This document shows, piece by piece, positions 30,707 through 41,261 of a stretch of DNA of 43,632 nucleotides. The notes below the pieces were generated by a model. The model was not told the DNA's origin. It searched no databases and was given only the letters and a program-made list of their open reading frames with translations. The DNA comes from Chloromonas sp. AAM2 (Eukaryota; Chlorophyta; Chlorophyceae; Chlamydomonadales; Chlamydomonadaceae), in assembly GCA_004335635.1 (NCBI GenBank), contig QAXH01005303.1, forward strand, positions 1 to 43,632, read 5' to 3'. The translations under genes were made by a program, and so were the position numbers. The number at the start of each line of letters is the position of its first letter. The first letter of the stretch is position 1.

Positions 30707-33700
30707 ATGACGCAATACTTCGCCCTTGAGGTTTTCGCCGATGACTTGACCCTTCTGGGTGATGAAGGAGTTAAGGCGGCCACCACTCACCCAAACGGTG
30801 CTCGGCCGCTGGCGCTTGCGTTCCAGTTTCTGGATTACCCCTTGCTGCTGCTTTACGCAAGCAAGGCCAGCGGAGGATGGGCGGGCAGCTCTGCCGGACG
30901 CGGAACAGACACTCCTTGGCCTACACATTTGCAGTTCGGCAGCGGAAAAACATGCATGCTACAGGCGGACGCTGAGGAGCTTTCTTTCTTGGTTGAACAG
31001 GTGCGATTCGCCGAAGTTACGGCGTACGGCATGCAAGCAAGGCCTTTGCCATGGCAATGGACCACCACATTCCTGGCTTGCGCATGACCACCAGATGTCG
31101 TGGCGGAGACCTTGTGCATCACCACCGCCCTTGCCTTACCACTGCTTGCACGGAGCCATGCACGCATCAAACACTGCTACACTGCAGGAGCCTGAAACCT
31201 GCCAGTGTGTCACACCACCTTGGAAACAATGCCATGCAGCATGCCAGCCTTTTTGTCTAGAGCATGAAGCCCCATGCTCTTCTCGTGCATGTGCCACCCA
31301 TGAAGAAGATGCCGCCATGCGCTCGATGATCAAAACACCCACTGCTCATGCGGCCCTTTACCAACATGCACGAGTATCATCCAAATTACTTTCTCCATGC
31401 CCCACACAGGTTCCCTTGTACGTTTCCATGCTCAACACCAGCACCCTTCCCAGGCCCCAGCTGCTGGCGTCAGGTTCCACACAGCTTCTCATCACACCTC
31501 CAGCACAGCTACCTCAGCATGCACCAGGCAGTACCATGCTCCATGCAGCAGTACGGAATGTCACACTTTTCACTCCCACGGGACACCCTGCAGCAGTTGC
31601 ACGTGTCAGTTGCCGACTCAGCCAGTACAATGGACACAGCCCACCACCCCTCGCCACCAACCCCTTGCCAATCACCACCACTGCCTCCCTTCGCCCACAA
31701 ACAGCTCCAGTGCGTGCTGTCAGCACACCCCACATTGCCCCGCCTACGCACCTCACATCGCCAGCAATGCTTGTAGCCGGGGCTGAGGGCGCTGTGGGCT
31801 TGCCTGCCAAGCCGCCTTCACTCTATTTTGCAAACAACCCCCAGGCTAAGCAGCGCGCATGGGAGCACAACAGCGCAGACATGGAAGACATGCCAACGGG
31901 CGAACAAGGCTGGACTATCCCCGCATGGCAGTCACTCCCAATTGAATCAGCAGTGCCCATGCAGGTATCAGGAGCAAGCCATGTACCCCATGGAGGTGCC
32001 CAGCCGTACATGATGTACCGCATGTACAGCCAAGCGGAGCGATCACACACCACAGGCAGCATGCAACGAGCTCCCAGCGATGCCACACAAACGGAGACAT
32101 GGGCAGCACCAAGAGCGGCTCCACAGGCACAATCCCAAGGATCATTGGGTGGCAGTCAGTCACACCAGCAAGCTGCAAACAGGCCACCAACGGGACACCA
32201 GCCTGGTGCAGACGAACCGAACGTGCGGGCAAGCTTGGATGAGTTTATGCGGGTTGAAGCAGCTGCACAAGCAGCAGCTAAGACGGCAAGCCAGGAGAAA
32301 GCAGTCATGCAGCTAGCCATGCTACTGGCAGCGGCACAGCAAGGCCAGGCGGGCACAGCAAAGGGTGCGACGGGCCAGCAGAAGCGCCCGGGAGGGCCGG
32401 GAAGAGGCGGGGTGCCTGCCACGGGGCGGACGGGCGGCCGTGCAGCCACCGCGTCCCCAGTCAAAACACGCGCACGGAGTCCTGGTGGTATGCAGGGTGC
32501 TGTGGGGGCGCGGCGGGAGGCAGCTGCCAGTCCGCCAAGGCAGAAGGCAGGAGCGGCAGCATTGCCGTTGCTGCGGGCGTTGCTCGGGCATGCAAAGCGG
32601 GAGGGGCCGGTGTACGGTCAGGGCTTGAACAGCGCGATGCGGGCAGCAGAAAGGGCAGGCCGGAGCCCTGAGAGTGCCATCCCGCCCTTGTCCTTGGCTA
32701 AAGGCCTGCCTGAAAGGCGGGGCCTGCAGGGCAAAGGGGCACGCCGGCCGCAGCGTGGCTTGGCTCGCAGCCCGGCACGGAGGCGGCCGGCAAAGCCGGG
32801 CAATGCTGATGCTGCAAACAAGCAAGAGGATCAGCCATTTGAGCAGCAAGCACAGCCAGGCTTGCACGCTGCATCGCAAGACGACGGCAACCCCGCCCAT
32901 GTGCCCACGCTGCTGCACCAACTGCAGCAAGCCGGGGTTGCAAACGTACAGCAACTCTGGGACAGTATCAACCACACGGCTGACGCAAAGCAAGAAGCGG
33001 TCTCAGGCAAAGGATTGCATGGAACGAAACCAGCCGGACAGCATGTCACATGGAGTGAAGATGACACAGCCCAACACCACATGCACAATGCTCCTGGCAG
33101 CAATGCACAACCATCTTTGCATGGTCACATGGGCCCAAAACTGCCCATGAAGGGTCATGCATCACAACCCCATCAGCAGCATGCACCACCTAGTGTGCCT
33201 GAACACTCCATGCGTGCCATGGGGTCTGGGATGGTGGGAGACTACGCCTACTCGCATGGGCATGCATACGGGCACCACCCCGGTGCAGGGGCATTTCAGG
33301 CATCCACGATGGTCATGTGGGAAGTTATGTCCCTCGTCTGCATGCGAAGCGTCCTGAGCTCTGCCATCGGCACCATGCATACGAGCATGGCAGGGATGGC
33401 ACAGCAGTTGGTCTCCAATGCGTTTGCGCCGGCATTCCCGCTTGGCATGCAGCAGCAGGCAGCTGCCGCTGGGCTGGCTGCTCTGCAGGCGCAGCTGGCA
33501 ACTACGCAAGCTGGCGGTGCCAGTGCAAGTGCATTCGCAAACCCCCCGCCTGGCTTGGTCTCAAGCCTGTTTGGCGCAATGCCAAGCATGCCGGCTCCAG
33601 CGAAGGCCACAGCCAGTGCAGCTGCAGCCGGTATGCAGCCGGCTGCCAGCATCCCGCTGCACCTCCGGGCAAGTGCTGACAGCGAGATGCTAGCCGCAGC

Positions 33701-36700
33701 TAGCCAGCAAGCAGCCCTGGCGATTGAGCGGGCGCCCACCATTGCGGTGAAGGTCGGCGGGGCACGGAAGGCCGTCAATATAGCGGAGCCGTCTCTCAGC
33801 CCGCAGCCGTCTCAGAGCCCCAAGGGCGCCCGGCCACCCGTTTCTTTGTCATCTGCCTCCCAGCGGCCCCTCTCACCAGTGGAGTCGAGCATTGAAGACG
33901 AGCAGCAGAGTGGCAGCGGGCGGGGAAGCGGGAGTGCGGGGAGTGTGCGCAGCGAGGAGGCTTACTCTGCGGACTTCAGCCAGAACGCATCACTAAGAGG
34001 CGAGCGTAAAGACAAGTCCAAAACCAAGGTGCGTAGACTATCACTAGTTGGGTCTCCGGCGTTCTACCTGTCAATACTGTCAGGAACAAAGGGTGTGCCT
34101 GGCAGCTGGGTCATGTCATGGATAGTGTCATGCTACGATCCTGATGATTGCCCGACATGTCATTCAAAACACCCGTTCGCGGGAGCACTTTTCTGTTCTA
34201 TGAATCACTGCATGCTGAGTTGACGACGATGGTGATCATGCAAGCCGGTCAGATGCGCGGTGTGTGGTTGCAATCGCTCCGTGTGTCCGGTTGCTGCAGG
34301 CTGCCGGCGGGTGGCAGCGCAGCAGCACCTTCCGACCAGGTGCCAAGGTCAATGCGAGCATGACGCCATCAGACCTATCATATGAGCAGGTGCGTGTGAG
34401 TGCATGTGTGCCTGTGTGTGTGAGGGGTGCGTGTGTGTGTGTGGGGGGGGGTGTTTACATCGGGAGCACTTTCCTGCTGGGTGACGCATGGATTGTGCAC
34501 GTAGACCAGTATGAGTGTTCATAGGTAGGGTGTCTGACGCCTGGCAGTGTTTGTCGGTTTATTGCAAATTGCTTGCGAATATCAACTGTTCAAAACATGT
34601 GAGTGTGAACTTGGTACCGCCATGTCCCGTCCGGTGCACAGGATTTCGAGAACTCCGCCTCCCCGCCCACGCAGCGCCGCCCGCAGAACAGCACTGGGGG
34701 CGGGCGTGTCATTCCCGCATGGGAGGAGGATGTGCCGGAGGAGGACATCGTGCAGGTGGGCTGGGGCATGGGGCGGGGTGGGGAACTGTCACAAATCCAC
34801 TCCAGTGCGTGCCCGCCAGGGAGCCAGTGGGCCACACATAGCGTTTGGGGCTCAGGCAGGAAACAATGCGAAGGGTGTTGCGGGTGGGAGAGTAGAGGGC
34901 TGGGGACTGGGGTGGAGTACGTGCATCACTGTCAAGTGAAATGCGGACGGAGTGTAGTTGTAAAGTGAAGATGGGGTGGGTAGTTAGTGTCGGCGAGTAC
35001 GACTACGGTCAGGCAGGGATACAATAGGGTGTCGGTAAGTGACAAACGCTGTGCCGACAATCACAGGCACTAGCACCGCCTTTGTGTGCGGTGTCTTTCC
35101 TATCTCCTCAATAGCCTTGATTGGAACGTGCTTGTTAATTTTGCTTGCAAACGGCCCATATGCCGCGCACACACTGGGTAAGCCCCATGGCGATTGCCAT
35201 GCCCCTGCATGCTCACCTACTGCCTACGCGTGAGCTCGCCTTTGTGGCATGCATGCGTGCCTACACGAGCTAGGACGTCAACACCTACCAAAAAGGGCCA
35301 AAACCGTCGGGCGTCTCAAAGCCATTTTTGAGTCGCAGAATAGGGTCGAAAGCCGCCGTTTTAGTCTCGCAGTCTCGCAGTCTCGCCAAGTCTACATCAC
35401 TGATGCTCACATGCCATGATGGTTCGCTCCTAATCACAATACCCCCCCTGTGGTTCATGAATGCGCAGGAGGTGGACATCCGTCAGACCGCCCCTCCCTC
35501 CCTGAGCCGCATGTCCTCTGTCAACACAGCCATGCTGCTGGCAAGCACAGAGTCCGAGGCCAGCGCAGTCATCAGCCGGGGCAGCCAGGCCAGCAGGGGC
35601 CAGCCGCAGAAGCAGGCGCCCCTGCCGTACTCACCCAGGAACGCAACGCTCAACAAACCGCCAGCACTCAAGGTACAACAGCAGCACAACAGTGTGTATG
35701 TTTGACTGGTGCGACCTGAGCACCATATTACACTATCGTACTGATTCAGTACGATAGTGTGATTCCTGGCCGGATCCTGAGCTAGTCGGACGCTACAATT
35801 TATCCGCTTCCTGACCACCACGTCGTATTATTTGACTTCCGAACCGCACGGTCGTGGGCCACCTTAGCTAAGGTGTTCCAGGCATCCTGTCAACACCATG
35901 TGGTGGCGCTGGACGATGAAATGGCTGGCGCTATCCCAGCATTCCAGCACAAGTCAATCCCATTCCACACACCCTGCTGAACCTTTCCATATGCAGTCCT
36001 TCTGTGCCTGACCACTTGAAATCCTGCGTAATGCAAGCATGCGCTTCACGTTTCTGTGCCTTTGTTCGCAGACCAAGCCTACAGCAGTGCTTACAGCGAG
36101 CTCGCGCAAGTCCGTGTCGGGTCGCACTCGCCGGACGGAGAAGGGAGGATCTTCTGCGAGCAACAGCTCGATCAGCGACCTGGCTTCCAGTAGCGGCAGC
36201 GGGAGGAGCAGCAGCAGCGGAGGCCTGCCGCTGTCTGCGCTTAGCCCAGGCCAGAAGAAGGCGGTCGGCTTCCGAGACGCGGCCAGCAGTGAGAGCAGCA
36301 CAAGCCACAAATCGGGAAATCAAAACGTCCCTGGAAAGGTGCCGTCGCGTGCTAGGTGAGGTGCAACCATGGCCACCAACGATATTATCCTTCTTAGTCG
36401 TGTCTAATGCTACCCTTGCTAGTCTTGGCTAATTTGTGCTGTGTTTACGTTTAGTCAATGTCCAACAGCGAGCCTTGCATTGGCAGACAGACACGGTTCG
36501 CCGATCTCGTGGTCTTTCTCCACGTGTCTGATGGCAATAGATCGCAGGTGTGTATTGCAGAAACGGTTGCCGATTTTGTGCTTCTCCATGTATCTGATGC
36601 CAATAGATTTTGCAAGTGTGGGGTGCGTTGCTCGTCGTACAGGTCTGTGGCCATGTCTGAGGTGTCGTTCTTCAGTTCGGTGGCGAGCTCATTTGACGAA

Positions 36701-38698
36701 GACGATGGCTCTGATGATCACACGAGAAGCGAGGAGCTAGACACAGTCAAGTCTTTACATCATGGAAAGGGCTTCAAGGCCAGCAGCGCAGCTGCTGCTG
36801 CACGCGTGTCCAAGACTGGCAGCAGAAAGAGCGGTCGCAGCCAGCGCTACAGCACAACTAGCGGCGTCAGCATGGCAGAAACGTCGCTCCAAAGCGAGGA
36901 CATCTCCTGGAGTGATAGCGATGATTCTGAGGACGTGATGCAGAGTATCGATATTACGTCTGGTGACGTGTCCAAGAGAGTCCTGCAGCAGCGGATGAGC
37001 ATGTAAGTCCGGCTATTATTTGTGTTTTTCCAAGGTCTTGGACGTAGATACTCAATTGATTTTGAATCGCGAGCCCTAGGGCCTGCAAATATTGACTTGG
37101 TCGCTTTCTGATGATGCAGATCTTGCCAAAACGTTCACTCGTAAACTGACACAGGTGCCAAGTCGACCACTCACCCGCTCTGTTGTGACCGCCGCCTGCC
37201 GTGCATGTCCCACCTCGCAGCCCGCCGCCACCCCGGAGGTTGAACAGTCAGCAGCGCAACTCGAGCAAGTCCTTCATGATCACGGCGTCCGACCTGGACG
37301 ATGACAGCGGATCGATCGAGTACGATGCGGAGGTGGGTTCCTATACGACTTGTCGGACGACACAGATGTAGAAAGACACACACTCACTCCTCACGTCCGG
37401 CACAGCAGGCGGTGGCATGATCCCGCTGACCTGCGAGCTTCAACCACTCCTACAATGGATATGCATGGGATGGATAGCAGACACCTGTTGCGCAACCGCG
37501 ATCACCACCTTAAGTGAACCACGTAAAACACATACTGCATGCATCACATGGTGAATTACTTTACTACTTTAGATTACTTGCTAGCATCGTTCTCGTTCCC
37601 GCTTTTGCATGCCTGTGTGGTCTATGCACATGCACACGCTTTGGGGGTTCTAAACTAACAGACACCCTGTGACAGGCACCATGCAATTGCTGGCCACAAA
37701 GGCTCTGTGCAGCACGCGACTGTCTTAGATGCTGTCAGCATCTTGACGAACCGCGCTGAGCATACGTAGCGTGACGGATGCCATCGTTTTCGTTCTGCCC
37801 CTGACATGCTTGTGTGGTCTAACCGCATGGAGCTTGTTGGAAATGCATGCACATGCTGTGAGGGTTTAGGAATACTAGACGCCCTCAGGGCACATTCCAG
37901 CGTGCAAATGGGGTGATTGCTCTTGCCTGCAGGAACTTGCTTCTGGGTTGGACGGTGACCATGAGGCTCTCTTAAGAGTCAAGAGGAGGTCACAGATCGG
38001 CACTGCACGGGCACAACCAGCGTGAGTCAACAGGCTGGGTGGCCACTACCAGTGCAAGCATGCACACAACATGGCTCTCTGTATCCTGTCTACCATCATG
38101 GTACCGTAGTTTTTCACAATCAACACGAGGATCTTTTCGAGCATTTTTTCTTCCCAAACACGAGGGCGATTTACAGTCGATTTCCAACGTGAAAGGCAGT
38201 GAAACAAGCTTGGATCGCTTCAGTATCCATCTGGCTGTTATCACATCATCCGCCAGCCTTGGTAGCAGCACACTGTCGCTGTGACGTGCTTGAAAGGGCT
38301 TGTACCAAGGAGCACTGGTCACATGGAGCCCGGCAATCGATTTTAAAGCACGAGACTTTACACGAGGGCTAAAAGAATTAATCAGCTCGGGTTGATTTTG
38401 AGAAACTTCAATACCTGCTTGTGCCTGGCAGTACAATAGTGCACCTGTCCAGTAGTGGTGTCCCCCCACGAGTATAATATGCTTCTGTTGAGTTTGATGA
38501 TAATGGGGCTCATTGGTCCTGCAGTGTGTGTGCATCAGAGACTAACGCGGTGCCATGCCGCTGTTCCGCCCCCGCAGGCGCCCCGGGACCGCCCTGGGCT
38601 GGCATGGTGGGCGGAAGGCCGCGCCGGACTATGACGATCCTCTGGGGGAGACGGCAGACATCATGGAGGAGATTTCAAACCTGTCATCACAGTACTAG
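30707..38698 (+). CDS. Microtubule-associated protein 10 (MAP10)-like protein
   Basis: Ten exons, all GT-AG and in phase: 30707-31000, 31410-34028, 34300-34389, 34642-34755, 35469-35672, 36072-36355, 36643-37002, 37221-37332, 37933-38021, 38578-38698 (4,287 nt, 1,428 residues). The N-terminal 210 or so residues follow the MAP10/KIAA1383 N-terminal domain (Pfam DUF4497, name from memory): YFALEVFADDL, LAFQFLDYPLLLLY (about 37-50), QFGSGKTCML (about 76-85), then, after intron 1, VPLYVSMLN and PQLLASGS. Human MAP10 binds and stabilises microtubules at the spindle and midbody; a spindle or flagellar role here is inferred. The rest is low-complexity, rich in Ala, Gln, Pro and Ser, with a helical Ala/Gln segment near 32230-32350 and serine/acidic blocks in exons 6-8. 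The product ends ISNLSSQY. Exon 2 alone is 2.6 kb, unlike its small neighbours. The start is the first ATG before the conserved domain. Confidence 0.82.
35730..35760. other. Perfect 15-bp hairpin in MAP10-like intron 5
   Basis: acactatcgtactga, one central T, then its exact reverse complement. The intron is 35673-36071, so the hairpin begins 58 bases from its 5' end. It would form a 15-bp stem only in single strands with a minimal, sterically strained loop. It is not an obvious transposon end. Confidence 0.9.
36493..36615 (+). repeat. Tandem duplication upstream of MAP10-like exon 7
   Basis: Copies begin at 36493 and 36563; both run acggtt, cgat, cttctcca, tctgatg and caatagat. The region is open in the same frame as exon 7 from 36458 onward, so it could be part of a longer exon form. 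Confidence 0.7.
37584..37897. repeat. Diverged tandem duplication in MAP10-like intron 8
   Basis: The segment 37584-37680 (atcgttctcgttc, then cctgtgtggtcta, then acaccctgtgacaggca) recurs as 37779-37895 (atcgttttcgttc, cttgtgtggtcta, acgccctcagggca), about 195 bases later, with indels. No coding support in either copy. Confidence 0.65.
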
Positions 38699-39202
38699 CC
38701 GCCCTGGCACCCATGCAGGCTGCGTCCATAACTTTCCATGCCGTTGCTGACCAGACCAAGTTCGGTACCTGAAATGTAATTCTAGTTTGCTGCCAATGAC
38801 GTTGAGGACTCTGAGCCACCATGAACCCAGTTTGCCATGTATAGCCGCTGTCTGGTGTCCGGTCATGTACTGATATGACGGCATGTTCAATTCTGACCCT
38901 GAACTTTTTATCATGGCTTTGAAGCTCTGATATTCCTTCTTGTGTTTGCTGTTGCTACAAGCTGGTCACCAGTGCATGCAATTGTGCAGGATATGCATGA
39001 CTCAATGCTTGTGAGCGTGGGTACAAACATCAGCCCGCGCTGGCTGCCTTGCGCAACACACCAGCTCAGGTTTGATGCCACCACGGCTTGTTTTCCTACT
39101 AGGTTTGCGTTGGCATAGATTGGTGGATGTTACCCAGCTGAGCGATGTCCTTCTACATGTCACCCAGCTGTCTCAGGCCTGTAACCGCCTTCTAGAATTC
39201 AA
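38699..39202. other. Gap between MAP10-like gene and histone deacetylase gene
   Basis: Contains the 3' end of the MAP10-like transcript and, presumably, the promoter of the deacetylase gene. No other exon or motif recognised. Confidence 0.5.
38775..38779 (+). terminator. TGTAA polyadenylation signal of the MAP10-like gene
   Basis: TGTAA, the usual green-algal polyadenylation motif, lies 77 bases after the stop codon at 38696-38698. Its position fits a short 3' UTR. Confidence 0.6.
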
Positions 39203-41223
39203 ATGTCGGAATGGCGAGGATTGCACAGTAAGTGGGCCTCAGGCTCCGTGCTGTCGCCCACGCCGGTTACGCGCGTTCGGAATTTTGAGCCTTTCGCCAT
39301 GCAAGCATTGAGTGGACATGGCTCTACACATCATTTCCGGCCAGTGAGGGCGATTGCCAGTGCCCACCATTCAACCCTGCATTTACTAGCGCAAAGATCC
39401 GCCAGAACACGCAGCAAAGGGCGGCGCTCCTACCTCAGCAAGCGTGAAGCAGGGGGGAACTTGGCTTTCTCTGGACTGGTAGATTTCTTGTCAGATGTCC
39501 TGCCTGAAAAGGACGAACACGATGTGGATGAGCTTGACGGCGATGGCGTTTACAACACGCCTGTGGAAATGGCGGCTTGTTTGAATCACATCATAACCAT
39601 GGTGGGCACAGATCACGACCTGACGTGCAGCCATGTGCACTTGAGCGCATGTTACGCCCCCCATAAAAGCAAGGAGCCAGGAAGACACGCTTGCAGGCCT
39701 GAGCTGTGCAGCATGTGCATGGCACGCTACATGAGTCATGGGCAGCTGACATGCACTTAATTCAAGGTGTCCTACAACTTCAGCTGCTCCTTCCATTCCA
39801 ACAACCTACTCAGGCACGTTGAGTGCATGCGAACCAGGCCGTGCAAGAACGCTATCGCCGTCGCAGTTGTGTCATGCACCACGATGCACAACCACGCACC
39901 CATGCATTTTTATGCAGACTGGGCCCACGCAGCAACGGCTGTGCACCAACTGCTACACACCCAGCCAGGCCGCCACATGCGCGGTGTGCGGCCACAAGTC
40001 CAAGTCTGACCAAGCCCTCTTGGGCCCTGATCCCTTGCTGCGGTGGCGCCAGCGGTTACAGGAACAGCGACAAGCGACCACCACCAAGGCCTCTAGCCCG
40101 GGCCTGGGCAGGACGAGCAGGGCAAAGAAACGGACAAGGGAGGTGGCTACAGCAGTGGCTCTTGTGTTCGATGAGTGTATGATGGACCACAGGGCATCTC
40201 TGCCTCCTTACCCTGAAAGGTGGGAATGGGTCTGAGTGTTCAGTTCTGTGTGTTGAGATGTAAAGTTGTTGGTGAGAGTTGTACCCACCACCTGACAGTT
40301 ATGTGGGTTTACAGACGGTGTTCTGAGGGTTCCATTCCACTGTGACGTAATCGAGCACCCTTGATACACTCGGGAAATGCAGCAGACCGTGAATCGCGTG
40401 GTGCCCTTTTATCTGCAGCGGGCGGTTCTGACTCTGGCTTGATTTGGTTCAACTGTATGCTTTTGCCAAAGTGGTTCAAGTAGTCAGAAGTAGCCAGAGT
40501 GGTACACTGTACCCCTTGCGTGCCCTGCTACCCTGCTGTCCCTCTGCATTGCCACTCGCTTGGTCTCGGCATCACAACGCTTCCGTCCCTGCTCTCAGCA
40601 TGTGGATGCTTCAGTTCTGCGCCAGACGCTGAACAGTTGTAGACCGAGGGTAGCAGGCCACAGCGCCACCATCCGCCCCCTCACTCCTACCGGCCACTCC
40701 TCAGTGGTCACGTCCTATGCCCCCTCATAGCATGCCCCATGCCCATGGCACGCCCCACTTCAGTGCTCTAGGTTGCAAGGCTTAAATGTCACACAGTCCA
40801 CTCTTCTCTCTCATCAGCTTTACAGGCCTGTCCAGACGTCCTTTGTGATCGCTGAACTTCAGTTTACTCCCTGGATTTGCCGTTTGCTGCCTGAATACTC
40901 CCGAGAACTCACTGTCTGGCCCGTCTCACTCGCAGGCCTGAGCGGCTATCCTCGATCCTGACCCGCCTGGAAGCCACCGGTCTCTCGCAGCGCTGCCGCC
41001 TGGTTACGCCACGCGACGCAACGGACGACGAGCTGCACGCCGTCCACGCACCATCGCTTGTGCGCGCGCTACAAGAAGCCTCGGCCGCAGCCGCCGCCCC
41101 GACTCTACCGCTCTGGCAAGGCTTTGACAACCTGCCGCGGTGGCGAACTGCCAACTCAGCTGTGATACGATCAGCCACTGTCGCTTCCGCTGCTGTTTCT
41201 GCCTCTGACACCACTGCTGCTGC

Positions 41224-41261
<38 letters not shown>

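Noticed and set aside
33296..33778. 160-residue minus-strand open frame
   Set aside because: Ala/Cys-rich antisense shadow of the MAP10-like exon 2; composition follows the Ala/Gln codons on the other strand.
35039..35233. 64-residue hydrophobic open frame inside a MAP10-like intron
   Set aside because: No splice phase joins it to exons 4 and 5, which already connect in phase without it.
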